A stretch of 64,000 bases of DNA from Paenibacillus sp. FSL H7-0326 (lineage in GTDB: Bacteria > Bacillota > Bacilli > Paenibacillales > Paenibacillaceae), in assembly GCF_001955535.1 (NCBI RefSeq), contig NZ_MPVN01000002.1, forward strand, positions 186,001-250,000, read 5' to 3'. Numbering within the stretch: position 1 is the first letter of the stretch; the number at the start of each line of letters is the position of its first letter. This document shows, one piece after another, positions 18,410 through 26,658 of this stretch. The position numbers and the translations under genes are program-made. The notes under the pieces are model-generated. The model worked only from the letters and a program-made list of their open reading frames with translations, was not told where the DNA came from and searched no databases.

Positions 18410-18967
18410 TTGAACATACTGTCTTATGGTTTGCTCGGGTTATTGACACGTGATGAATCATCTGGCTATGATCTCATGCTGAGGATTCAGCCCCACTGGC
18501 CTGCCAAGCACAGTCAGATTTATCCGCTGCTGTCCCGTATGGAAGAGGATGAGCTTCTCTCTTCACGCTGGATTGAGCAGACAGATAAGCCGGATAAGAA
18601 GATGTATAAGATCACGGATAAGGGAATACAGGTATTATTGGAATGGATGTATACACCCGTATCTACATCGCCTATTCGGGACGAACTGAGTCTTCGGCTG
18701 ATTTGTTTTCAAATCACGAATCCGGCCCTGCTCAGACAATGGATTGAAGAACGCAGACAGTGGTACCAGATTCGTCAAGATTATTACGAAGATCTTCTCA
18801 AGGCACTTCCAGACGAAGCTGTACAGCCCACACATTCCTATTTCGGTGATTATATTGTCAACACTAAGGCAGCAATGAAAGCCAAGGCAGGAATGGAATG
18901 GTGTGATTGGGTATCCGACCTGATTCGTTCCGGTCATACTGAACAAAAATTATCCAATTCACATTAA
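18410..18967 (+). CDS. PadR family transcriptional regulator
   Basis: 185 residues. The N-terminal winged helix has the PadR signature LLGLLTRDESSGYDL and HSQIYPLLSRMEEDELL, followed by a C-terminal helical (Vir_C-like) dimerisation half with WIEERRQWYQIRQDYYEDLL. The start is TTG at 18410, 9 nt after GGAG; the nearby ATG at 18402 is out of frame. It sits 87 bp upstream of the Gly-rich membrane protein gene on the same strand, a plausible target. PadR regulators usually repress transporters or membrane genes. Confidence 0.9.
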   Translation: MNILSYGLLGLLTRDESSGYDLMLRIQPHWPAKHSQIYPLLSRMEEDELLSSRWIEQTDKPDKKMYKITDKGIQVLLEWMYTPVSTSPIRDELSLRLICFQITNPALLRQWIEERRQWYQIRQDYYEDLLKALPDEAVQPTHSYFGDYIVNTKAAMKAKAGMEWCDWVSDLIRSGHTEQKLSNSH

Positions 18968-19054
18968 AATTAAAAAATATGAAACCAACATATTTTTTAA
19001 GCGTATGTAAGTATTAAACACTAAAAATCACTCTTAGGAGGTAACATTTCTCAC

Positions 19055-19534
19055 ATGAAAAAATGGATCAGTTCAAAACGTTTACTTATGGTCATGATGG
19101 CATTTACTTTGATCTTCTCGACTGTAGCAATTCCAGATAATGCAGATGCACGCCGTGGTGGCGGCGGTTTCAAATCCGGAACTAAATCTTATACAAATAC
19201 ACCTAATCGTTCGAATGATAGTAACAGCAATGTCTCAAATTCTACAACGAACCGTAATAACAATGCTACCAATTCTACAACGAACCAAAACCGCGGATTT
19301 TTCAGCGGCGGCTCACTTATGAAAGGTCTAATGATTGGTGGACTTGCAGGTATGCTCTTCGGGGGATTGTTCGGAGGAATGGGCTTCTTCGGAGAACTTC
19401 TTGGTCTTGCAATTAACCTTCTTGCCATCTTTGTATTAATCAGCCTGGGTGTAGGTATCTACAGAGCTATCAAGAGACGTCGTGAAGAGAAAGAAAAATC
19501 CCGCAACATCTATGACGGAAACGGACGGTACTAA
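19055..19534 (+). CDS. Secreted/membrane protein with Asn/Ser/Thr-rich linker, function unknown
   Basis: 159 residues. A signal peptide (RLLMVMMAFTLIFSTVAI, cut likely after ADA) leads to RRGGGGFKSG, then an Asn/Ser/Thr-rich linker (about 50-83). A Gly-rich hydrophobic segment (MKGLMIGGLAGMLFGGLFGG), a second membrane segment and a charged tail (KRRREEKEK) follow. This architecture resembles the N-terminal part of Tim44-like secreted membrane proteins of Bacillales, but the Tim44 lipid-binding domain is absent. ATG at 19055 follows AGGAGGT. Followed after 5 bp by the next gene. Confidence 0.75.
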   Translation: MKKWISSKRLLMVMMAFTLIFSTVAIPDNADARRGGGGFKSGTKSYTNTPNRSNDSNSNVSNSTTNRNNNATNSTTNQNRGFFSGGSLMKGLMIGGLAGMLFGGLFGGMGFFGELLGLAINLLAIFVLISLGVGIYRAIKRRREEKEKSRNIYDGNGRY

Positions 19535-19539
19535 GCTCT

Positions 19540-19818
19540 ATGGTAATCACAATGGATGAGATTGTTAATGCCATATGTCTTCATATCGCTGAACGTAAGC
19601 AGATCAAACCGACAGATGTACAGGTGGAGCTTAGTTGGGATGAAGATACAGGCTACTCCGCTGAGGTTTGGGCTCAGGGCCGCAGTCAATTTCTCATTGA
19701 ATCCAATATGATTGAAGCTATTCTGCGATATGTACATCAAGAATATAATATCCGTGCCTACCGTGAGGATGTTACACTAGAGCTTGATGAAGAAATTACA
19801 GCCAGAATTCGTACGTAG
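19540..19818 (+). CDS. DUF2653 family protein (YxcD-like)
   Basis: 92 residues, acidic and soluble. VNAICLHIAERKQIKPTDVQVEL and FLIESNMIEAILRYV match the DUF2653/YxcD pattern from memory; function unknown. It begins 5 bp after the preceding membrane protein gene with a weak ribosome binding site, so translational coupling is likely. An in-frame ATG at 19552 is an alternative start. A very strong terminator follows. Confidence 0.75.
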   Translation: MVITMDEIVNAICLHIAERKQIKPTDVQVELSWDEDTGYSAEVWAQGRSQFLIESNMIEAILRYVHQEYNIRAYREDVTLELDEEITARIRT

Positions 19819-19830
19819 TCAATGAACGTT

Positions 19831-19864
19831 AACCGCCTCGAGCATAAGCTCGAGGCGGTTTTAT
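19831..19864. terminator. Strong bidirectional terminator
   Basis: Perfect 13-bp stem (19831-19843 with 19848-19860, loop of 4) followed by TTTTATTTTT on the plus strand. It separates the convergent DUF2653 and YyaL-like genes and may serve both. Confidence 0.92.
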
Positions 19865-19873
19865 TTTTGCTCA

Positions 19874-21484
19874 TTAGTTCACAGGCCTAAACTCTTCTCG
19901 AAGCTGCTCCGTTGACGTTATAGGAGCGCTGCAGGAGAAGCCCCGGCAAATGTACACAGTTCCTTCTCCATTAATGGCGGGCTTGTCGACTAGACCAGGA
20001 ATAAGTTCGGCTAAGGCATACTCTGACTTGCCTTCATAGTTAATAATAATGGAAGCATCAGGCGTATAGGATTTGTGGATGATGGAGATCATCTCCTGCA
20101 TCTTGATATCATTCGTTCTTCCACTGATTATAATTTGGCGTCCTCCGAGTCGTGCGTAGGACATGCCAAGCAGATACAGCGCATGACGATCAGCATGGGA
20201 ACTCGCTTCTCCTGCCATAGAATGAAGCCATTGTTCTCCCTTCTGCATCAGCTCACTATCCTGAGTTATAGCTGCCCATTTGGTGATCAGCAACGAAAGA
20301 ACCATAGCACCTGCAGGCAATGCATATCCATTAATCTCATTTCCGTAATTATATTGCTGCTCTCGATTTAACCCTGACCGTTGGAAGCTCCCTTCTGTGG
20401 GGTCCCAATACCGTCTGAACAGTTCATCCTTAAGCTCCAGTGCTTTAACCAAATATGCAGGCTGCCCTGTCACTTCATACAGTTCCATCAGTCCCCAAGC
20501 CAAAGAAGCATAGTCTTCTACATTCGCTGGATGCACAAGTTCTCCATCTCGATAGCCTGAACGCAGATTGCCGTCTTGATCACGCAGCTTGTTCCATATG
20601 AAATCAGCCGCTTTAGCTCCAGCATCTGCATATGTCGTTTGCTGCAACGCTTTAGCCCCCTTGGCCAGAGCTGCGATCATCAGGCCATTCGAAGCAGTCA
20701 GCACACGGTTATCCTTGAGTGGACGCACCCTCGTCTCACGATATTGCAGCAGCTTCTGCCGGTCTTCCTCCAGCATATTGCGCAGGGCGAGTGGATTTAA
20801 ACCTCTCCGCTCCGCCTGCTCCTCAGGCGTTCCTTTCATCAGACTGGGAATGCTCTGTCCTGCGAAATCACCTTCAGGCTCAATAGCGTACACATTACAA
20901 TATCGATGCATCTCCTCTACACCCAGTACATCTTCAATCTCCTGGCGGGTAAATTCATAATATCGTCCAGTCTCCCCTTCCGAGTTGGCACCTTCTGCAG
21001 CATGAAAGGCTCCTTCAGACGAAGTCATCTCTCTTAATACATAAGAGAAAATGGATTCTGCGATTTCCGCATACAGCGGATGCTCTGTTAACTGATAGGC
21101 TTCAAGGTAAGTCATTGCAAGCAAGGCATTGTCATTTAGCATTTTTTCAAAATGCGGAACAAGGCCCCTCTCATCTGCTGAATATGTGAAAAAACCATGA
21201 CCCACATGATCATAAATACTGCTTCGGTACATTCGATGCAGGGTATGTTCCACCATTTCTAAGGCTTTGGGCTGGCTATATACCCTAGCATAATTCATTA
21301 AGAACATGAGTTGAGCAGGAGAGAAAGGCTGGTACCCTGCTTCTGTTTTTCCGAGTTCGGAATCAAAGGCATTCTCCAACTGACGGTAGGCCCCGTGCAG
21401 AAGTTCTTCGTCAGCTGCAGCCGTATATTGTTCATTTTCTTGAATGACTCGATTTAAATGATGACCTTCCGTTTCTCTAATCAT
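19874..21484 (-). CDS. YyaL-like protein lacking the N-terminal thioredoxin domain
   Basis: 536 residues equivalent to the (alpha/alpha)6 barrel of the YyaL/spermatogenesis-associated-20 family (about 690 residues). Recognisable blocks are GGIYDHVG-like SIYDHVGHGFFTYS, VPHFEKMLNDNALL and YYEFTRQEIEDVL. The N-terminal DUF255 thioredoxin domain with its CHWCH motif is absent, and the upstream DNA shows no remnant. Family-typical VLTSWN reads VLTASN here. ATG at 21484 follows GGAGG by 5 nt; a TTG at 21496 overlaps that site. Either a stable domain-loss variant or a decaying copy; no frameshift is visible. Confidence 0.75.
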   Translation of the reverse strand: MIRETEGHHLNRVIQENEQYTAAADEELLHGAYRQLENAFDSELGKTEAGYQPFSPAQLMFLMNYARVYSQPKALEMVEHTLHRMYRSSIYDHVGHGFFTYSADERGLVPHFEKMLNDNALLAMTYLEAYQLTEHPLYAEIAESIFSYVLREMTSSEGAFHAAEGANSEGETGRYYEFTRQEIEDVLGVEEMHRYCNVYAIEPEGDFAGQSIPSLMKGTPEEQAERRGLNPLALRNMLEEDRQKLLQYRETRVRPLKDNRVLTASNGLMIAALAKGAKALQQTTYADAGAKAADFIWNKLRDQDGNLRSGYRDGELVHPANVEDYASLAWGLMELYEVTGQPAYLVKALELKDELFRRYWDPTEGSFQRSGLNREQQYNYGNEINGYALPAGAMVLSLLITKWAAITQDSELMQKGEQWLHSMAGEASSHADRHALYLLGMSYARLGGRQIIISGRTNDIKMQEMISIIHKSYTPDASIIINYEGKSEYALAELIPGLVDKPAINGEGTVYICRGFSCSAPITSTEQLREEFRPVN

Positions 21485-21909
21485 AAGCTCCTCCAATTTC
21501 TAGATAATCTGTTTAAGATAACGGCTAATCCACTTATTCATACTTCAACAGAAACTTACAATATGAAGCAACAATATGAAGCACTGAATTAAAATTGACC
21601 ATTTATTGAACATCGTCAGAAAAAAATCTTTAATCTTGTTTATATTTCGAAAAATTGTTTAAATAATAATTAAGTTTCGATCGTCAGCAATGCAAATTTA
21701 TATATGTATCTACCTCTATTTTTCTTCTCAATCATTGTTCTATCCTGTTACAACTACCTTTACATCATTCACTAACCTAAACCCTAATTAATCAGCTATA
21801 TGAGAGCTTTACATTTTTCTAATCTTATTAACTAACAATTTTCACGAATATATTGACCTTTGGTATACCTATATGTAAAATAAAGTAAATTTGTGAGACT
21901 GAGGAGAAG
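21485..21909. other. AT-rich intergenic gap of about 425 bp
   Basis: Between the divergent YyaL-like gene and the unknown helical protein gene. It is clearly AT-rich, with no reading frame I can support, no tRNA and no terminator. It holds the promoter at 21853-21881 and a small direct repeat of AATATGAAGCA (about 21560-21583). Confidence 0.6.
21853..21881 (+). promoter_or_regulatory. Sigma-A promoter for the unknown helical protein gene
   Basis: TTGACC (21853-21858), 17-bp spacer, TAAAAT (21876-21881), about 35 bp upstream of the ATG. Close to consensus. Confidence 0.65.
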
Positions 21910-21915
21910 GTGAGT

Positions 21916-22710
21916 ATGGTTGTAGATCCTGATATACTTGTTAGAGCTAACAATATGGATTCACTTATTAAAAGTATCGAAGTAAGCTGCGCACATGAGG
22001 ACTGGGAGGAAGTCATTACTTTATCTCAAGCTTTGTTACATGCTGCTGAACTGGTACATTTTGATATTGTACATCGAAATGGTCCCACCAATGTATACAA
22101 CAAGCATATCATCTACTATTTTGCCTATAGTCACTTAATGTCGAGCTTATCTTATCAAAAGCTAAAACAATACTCTGAGTCGATCAAATATATTTCTTAT
22201 TATTCGGAATTGAGCTGGCTTAGTGATGGTACGAAGGCGGGTGAAGCCGTAATTGAGAAATTCAAATCATTTGCTGCCGCTCACTTGTTAACACTTGAAA
22301 TATTGCGTGGAAATATGAGCAAACTGCCCGAATATGAAGCTTATCTTGAGAATTATTCAGGTAATGCATTGCTAATCGGTCTCTCGATCCTGCTTGAATC
22401 TGCCATTGAACATGGTTACTGTATTGATCGACAGTTATTGCGGTTTAAGCAAAATATCAACAGCTATGATTATTATGCAGAACGTAATATGGCTTCCCAA
22501 TATTTATCGTATCAATATTTGCTTGCTCAGTATGAACAGCTGAACGATCAGCATTCTGAGGCGCTGTGTACAGCGGTCTATACATTATGGGCAGCTGACA
22601 GACTTAATAATGACAATTATTTCAAAAAGGCCATCCATTTATTTGAGTCTTTGCGTAAAAATGCTTCCGTTTCTCAATTAACCGCATGCTTTAATCAGCC
22701 ATTTTATTAA
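21916..22710 (+). CDS. Unknown protein, predicted all-helical (TPR-like)
   Basis: 264 residues, not recognised. It is rich in Tyr, Leu, Ser and Glu in helix-like periodicity, for example LSQALLHAAELV, HLMSSLSYQKLKQYSESIKYISYY and SQYLSYQYLLAQYEQL. This resembles the helical-repeat sensor halves of XRE/Rgg-type regulators in Paenibacillus, but there is no DNA-binding domain, signal peptide or membrane segment. ATG at 21916 is 9 nt from GGAG; a GTG at 21910 abuts the site. Own promoter and own terminator, so monocistronic. AT-rich flanks suggest an accessory gene. Confidence 0.7.
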   Translation: MVVDPDILVRANNMDSLIKSIEVSCAHEDWEEVITLSQALLHAAELVHFDIVHRNGPTNVYNKHIIYYFAYSHLMSSLSYQKLKQYSESIKYISYYSELSWLSDGTKAGEAVIEKFKSFAAAHLLTLEILRGNMSKLPEYEAYLENYSGNALLIGLSILLESAIEHGYCIDRQLLRFKQNINSYDYYAERNMASQYLSYQYLLAQYEQLNDQHSEALCTAVYTLWAADRLNNDNYFKKAIHLFESLRKNASVSQLTACFNQPFY

Positions 22711-22758
22711 GCTATATTATTAAGCTATATTATTATTAACCATAGAATGATTGATTCA

Positions 22759-22790
22759 AGATGACAGCGAAATGCTGTCATCTTTATTTT
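22759..22790 (+). terminator. Rho-independent terminator
   Basis: Perfect 10-bp stem (22759-22768 with 22774-22783, loop GAAAT) followed by TTATTTT. It ends the unknown helical protein transcript; the convergent Crp gene ends 10 bp further on. Confidence 0.88.
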
Positions 22791-22800
22791 GATGCTTGTG

Positions 22801-23511
22801 CTATCGCTTTAAATATAAATCATCAGGTGCCATATCCCTCAACTTCTGTTCATCCAACAGTATAAGCTCCCCTCGCCTGCGCTCCAAGATGCCGATCTCC
22901 GTAAATTGTTTGACCACTCTATTTAAATGGCGATAGCTTGTACCAAGCAAGTCCGCAATTCCGTTCAAGCTGCGGCTGGATATTTTATTCAGGACAACCC
23001 CCGTCTCTGAATCCAACATCATAGAGGTCAAATACCCCGCAAATTTCTTATCTAATGGATATAGCAAATTAACACTGCTCGAACGATTCAGACTCGTCAG
23101 CTTGTAGCACATATGCTCCAGCAGGAAATGCAGAAATGCAGGCTGAGTGATGTAATGCTGATTAAGAGCTGAATAGCTGATTCCAATCAAAATGGCGGGT
23201 CTTACACATTCTACTGTCGTACTCGCCTTATTCTTCGTCACCAGCTCCACATCTCCTATCAAGCTGAGTGGATCATTGAACCGGAGGGCAAGAGACTTTC
23301 CATTTGACATGGTCGTATAGACTTTAAGCCTGCCCTGTACCAGGAAGAATAAATGGTCGATATCGTCGCCGCTCGAGCACACCCGATCTCCATGCATAAG
23401 CTCATACAGCTTCATATCGTGAATATTTACAGTGTTCAGCAGTATATCCAGCTCATATGTTTGGATAAATCTCATTAGCAAATCTTCATTATGCAAAAGT
23501 TTCAAATTCAA
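22801..23511 (-). CDS. Crp/Fnr family transcriptional regulator, YeiL-like
   Basis: 236 residues. An N-terminal cyclic-nucleotide-binding-like beta barrel (DDIDHLFFLVQGRLKVYTT, LSLIGDVELV) is followed by a C-terminal helix-turn-helix (LNGIADLLGTSYRHLNRVVKQF). The sequence tracks E. coli YeiL as I remember it. There is no FNR-type N-terminal cysteine cluster. The start is TTG at 23511 behind GAGGAG. It is divergent from the HpaB-type monooxygenase gene, with 185 bp between starts, and is therefore the likely regulator of that gene. Confidence 0.85.
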   Translation of the reverse strand: MNLKLLHNEDLLMRFIQTYELDILLNTVNIHDMKLYELMHGDRVCSSGDDIDHLFFLVQGRLKVYTTMSNGKSLALRFNDPLSLIGDVELVTKNKASTTVECVRPAILIGISYSALNQHYITQPAFLHFLLEHMCYKLTSLNRSSSVNLLYPLDKKFAGYLTSMMLDSETGVVLNKISSRSLNGIADLLGTSYRHLNRVVKQFTEIGILERRRGELILLDEQKLRDMAPDDLYLKR

Positions 23512-23696
23512 GAAGCTCCTCTCGTTATATATGTAGATTAACGATTACCATACAATTTTTGTTAATCATGCAGGCAAACGCCCTTTCTTCGGCTAGAAGC
23601 CCAGGTACAAGGTACTTATGAACTCGTTCTCCCGTACATTATGCTAAAAATAAAATCGGGACGCATGAGTGAACAGTACCCAAAGAGGTGAGCGAT

Positions 23697-25154
23697 GTGC
23701 CTATCAAAAACGGTAAACAGTACATTGAACGAATCGATCGCCAACACATTAACTTATGGTATAATGGCGAACGAGTTAATGGTCCATTATCTAAGCATCC
23801 CGTATTTAGTGGACTCATACAAACGCAGGCCAAGTTGTATGACATGCAGTGTGATGACAAATATAAAGATCAAATGACTTATTTATCTCCAGACACGGGT
23901 GAGTCCGTAGGTCTATCGTATCTACCGCCAAGCAGCTTGGAAGATTTGCAGAAACGAAGAAAGATGATTGAGCTATGGTCAAGGGAGCATCATGGTTTTC
24001 TTGGAAGATCACCGGATTACATGAATACAGCGATGATGTCCTTCTATACTGCCGCACATACGCTGGAGGAGCATAACCCCGCATTTGCTCAAAACTTAAG
24101 AGATTACTATGCCTATTGCAGAGATCACGACATTACTTTATCCCACGCCTTTATTCAGCCTCCTGCTAGCAAATGGTCCGGTCAAATCGATCAGTTCGAG
24201 GATTCCATCGCTGCAAAAGTTGAAGATATTACCGAGGAAGGTTACATCGTCAGCGGAGCCTTTATGATGGCAACGCAAGGACCAACCTGTGACGAGATGA
24301 TTGTCTTCCCTACCCCTTCTCTTGCTCCTGAGGATGAAGTGAACCCTTATGCATTTGCTTTTGCCGTTCCAAATACTCTTGAAGGAATGACCTTTATTTG
24401 CCGTGAAAGTCATGCATCAGAATCATCCTATGATCATCCACTGAGCTCAAGATTCGAGGAGATGGATACACTAGTTATTTTTGACAGGGTACTGGTACCG
24501 CATAACCGCATGTTCTATTATGGGGATGAAACCTTTGGCTTCAGGCTCTTTCATGATGGCCACTTTCATACCCATATTGGACATCAAATTATATCACGTT
24601 ACATTGCCAAAACTGAATTTCTTCTGGGTTTATTTGAAACTTTGGCTGATGAACAAAATGTTGGGCTGGAGCCTCTTTCTGTTGCCAATGTTTCAAAAAT
24701 CATGACCATGCTGGAGAACTTCAAAGCACTGAGACTTGCTTCTGAAACTTCTGCCGAGCTGGATGAACAGGGAATCCTGATCCCTTCAAGCAGTCCACTT
24801 CTCGCTGCAAGCGTTCAGTTTCCTCCATTTTATCTTGAAGTAATCAATATGCTTCAATTGCTTGGATCCAGCGGCATCATTATGTCCCCTATGAAAAATG
24901 ATCTTTCGTCAGAACCAAGTCTATATGTGAATCAATATTTAAAAGGCCTCACAACGGAGGCCAAGGATCGTATTGCATTATTCAGGCTGGTATGGGAGCT
25001 TACTGCCGGACCATTTGGAGGAAGACAAAGTCAATTTGAACGCTTCTTTTTTGGAAGCGCCCAAACGGTTCACATTCGTATGTACAACAGCTATGATAAT
25101 CATGAAGATTATCGCCAGCTGATTCATAACTTTCTAGCTAATCGAGATACATGA
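23697..25154 (+). CDS. 4-hydroxyphenylacetate 3-monooxygenase family oxygenase (HpaB-like)
   Basis: 485 residues, FADH2-dependent aromatic hydroxylase family. It starts with NGKQYIERI and contains REHHGFLGRSPDYMN, SHAFIQPPASK and FDRVLVPHNRMFYYGD, all HpaB/YoaI-like. Two GTG starts are possible (23688, 23697); 23697 lies 6 nt after AGAGGTG and is preferred, while an ATG at 23695 is in another frame. The expected flavin reductase (HpaC) is not in the neighbourhood. The convergent gene ends 11 bp away. The natural phenolic substrate cannot be assigned. Confidence 0.85.
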   Translation: MPIKNGKQYIERIDRQHINLWYNGERVNGPLSKHPVFSGLIQTQAKLYDMQCDDKYKDQMTYLSPDTGESVGLSYLPPSSLEDLQKRRKMIELWSREHHGFLGRSPDYMNTAMMSFYTAAHTLEEHNPAFAQNLRDYYAYCRDHDITLSHAFIQPPASKWSGQIDQFEDSIAAKVEDITEEGYIVSGAFMMATQGPTCDEMIVFPTPSLAPEDEVNPYAFAFAVPNTLEGMTFICRESHASESSYDHPLSSRFEEMDTLVIFDRVLVPHNRMFYYGDETFGFRLFHDGHFHTHIGHQIISRYIAKTEFLLGLFETLADEQNVGLEPLSVANVSKIMTMLENFKALRLASETSAELDEQGILIPSSSPLLAASVQFPPFYLEVINMLQLLGSSGIIMSPMKNDLSSEPSLYVNQYLKGLTTEAKDRIALFRLVWELTAGPFGGRQSQFERFFFGSAQTVHIRMYNSYDNHEDYRQLIHNFLANRDT

Positions 25155-25165
25155 TCTCGGAGCTG

Positions 25166-25897
25166 TTAATTGACTTTGCTTGGGGCGTCGTATAGCGGAA
25201 TATCCGACGCTCCAACTGTATCCAGACATAGAGGGGTAACGAGCTTGACATAATCCAAGGCCTCATCATATCTGTGCTCGTCCGGGATTAACGTTATCTT
25301 GCGCCGGTCCAGCAAACAATTGACTTCGATTCGTTCTGGAATACATCCAAAAGCATGGTGGCAGAATACAATCATCATGTTTTGGTATGCCCGAATGACT
25401 TCTTCGTGATAATTGACAATATATTTTTGGATATAGAGCCCTTTCTGCACCATATGATCAGGCTGCCATGCTACCTGGAAGATAACAGACAGGTCCATAT
25501 GTAAGTCTGATATATAAGCTTTGTGCTCTTCATACAGCAGGACAGGCTGTAACAGCTCCGTATGCTGTGTTAGCAGCCGGACAAGCTCATCGGTTACTCC
25601 CCATTTCACATTCCAAAAATGATCGCTGGATTCAAAATCTGTAGTATGTTTAGGCCATCTTTTCTCTAACAAATACTGAATGGGTACTTCTCTGCGAACC
25701 TCCGGTGTCAAGCTGTAGTAATCGTTAATGGTATGACTGACAGCATACTGGACCCGATGTCTCCATTCCAGGCTCTGCTGCTTACCCTTGGCTAAATTTC
25801 TTAGTCGGTTAAGGGATCTTTCAGACCATAACATTTCCTCCAGCTTATAATCTGTTAATATCCTCTTATGTGGTATCGCTTCAGAAGGTCTCTCCAT
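25166..25897 (-). CDS. Unknown protein downstream of flavodoxin
   Basis: 243 residues, soluble, not recognised. Rich in His, Trp, Tyr and charged residues. The C-terminal part (IPERIEVNCLLDRRKITLIPDEHRYDEALDYV) faintly recalls the tail of RecB-like PD-(D/E)XK nucleases, but the region where the catalytic D/E-x-K would lie reads IVNYHEE, so an active nuclease is doubtful. ATG at 25897 follows AAGGAG. It lies 78 bp downstream of the flavodoxin gene on the same strand with no terminator seen between, so it may share the Fur-controlled promoter. Confidence 0.65.
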   Translation of the reverse strand: MERPSEAIPHKRILTDYKLEEMLWSERSLNRLRNLAKGKQQSLEWRHRVQYAVSHTINDYYSLTPEVRREVPIQYLLEKRWPKHTTDFESSDHFWNVKWGVTDELVRLLTQHTELLQPVLLYEEHKAYISDLHMDLSVIFQVAWQPDHMVQKGLYIQKYIVNYHEEVIRAYQNMMIVFCHHAFGCIPERIEVNCLLDRRKITLIPDEHRYDEALDYVKLVTPLCLDTVGASDIPLYDAPSKVN

Positions 25898-25975
25898 TGA
25901 TATCTCTCTCCTTCTCGCTTAAGCTCTTCTCCATTTATGCCGCTGTCTAGTTATAATCTGAATCAATTTCACAAA

Positions 25976-26428
25976 TTAGGATACATGTGCTAAAATTCCG
26001 GCAAAACGCTCACCCAGCGCCCTGCAGTCCTTCTTCTCCTCGTCCAGCGGGCTGTACTCTATTTTTAGTGAAGGCTCCGTAACAATGGCTCCACGCTCCT
26101 TAAGCTTGGCTTCAGCCGTATCTACCGCGCCGCAGAACAAGTCATATGATGTATCTCCGCTTCCAAACAAGGCTACTTTATAGCCGCTCAGATCCACTTC
26201 GTCCAGCTCATCATAAAAATCAAGGAACTCATCCGGCAGATCTCCGTCTCCCCAGGTGTATAGACCGATCATGGTGCCATCATAATTCAGCATTTCATCG
26301 GCATTACAATTCTCCGCTGATTTCAGTACAGCTGTATGACCTGCATTCTGTACTCCTTCTGCAATAAGCTCCGCAATTTCCTCTGTATTCCCTGTTAAAC
26401 TTGCATATACGATTAAGATGTTTGCCAT
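25976..26428 (-). CDS. Flavodoxin, short-chain (YkuN/YkuP-like)
   Basis: 150-residue FMN electron carrier. The phosphate loop SLTGNTEEIAE is intact, followed by the aromatic FMN loops TWGDGDLPDEF and FGSGDTSYDLFCGA. Flavodoxins replace ferredoxin under iron limitation. ATG at 26428 follows GAGGG. A 19-bp Fur box lies 46 bp upstream of the start, matching the iron regulation known for B. subtilis ykuNOP. It might supply electrons to flavoenzymes, but a link to the nearby HpaB gene is not shown. Confidence 0.92.
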   Translation of the reverse strand: MANILIVYASLTGNTEEIAELIAEGVQNAGHTAVLKSAENCNADEMLNYDGTMIGLYTWGDGDLPDEFLDFYDELDEVDLSGYKVALFGSGDTSYDLFCGAVDTAEAKLKERGAIVTEPSLKIEYSPLDEEKKDCRALGERFAGILAHVS

Positions 26429-26473
26429 CGTTAATTATCCCTCATTTACTTTTGATATGGAACCATCATATTT

Positions 26474-26492
26474 GATAATGATTCTCATTGTC
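26474..26492 (-). promoter_or_regulatory. Fur box upstream of flavodoxin
   Basis: GATAATGATTCTCATTGTC matches the 19-bp inverted-repeat Fur consensus GATAATGATAATCATTATC at 16 of 19 positions. It is correctly placed to block the flavodoxin promoter when iron is plentiful. Confidence 0.85.
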
Positions 26493-26571
26493 AACAGTAA
26501 ATGAACGACAGCCTGATCCGCTATCCTGCGACAAATGAATGAAAATCGTGTATTCTGATGAAATTTCCGAC

Positions 26572-26607
26572 ACAAAATAAGCCGCTTTCTCTAAAGAGAA
26601 AACGGCT
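26572..26607 (-). terminator. Rho-independent terminator after the winged-helix membrane gene
   Basis: A stem of AGCCG plus TTTCTC-type arms (26580-26591 with 26596-26607, one mismatch, loop TAAA) followed on the minus strand by TATTTTGT. Confidence 0.8.
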
Positions 26608-26658
26608 CAACCTTTCTATACTAAGTTCTATATTCATACAGGCTTGTCACAGCACTAT

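Noticed and set aside
25143..25159. CGAGAT/ATCTCG inverted repeat at the HpaB stop as a terminator
   Set aside because: Six-base arms, no T run on either strand, and it overlaps the stop codon; not convincing.
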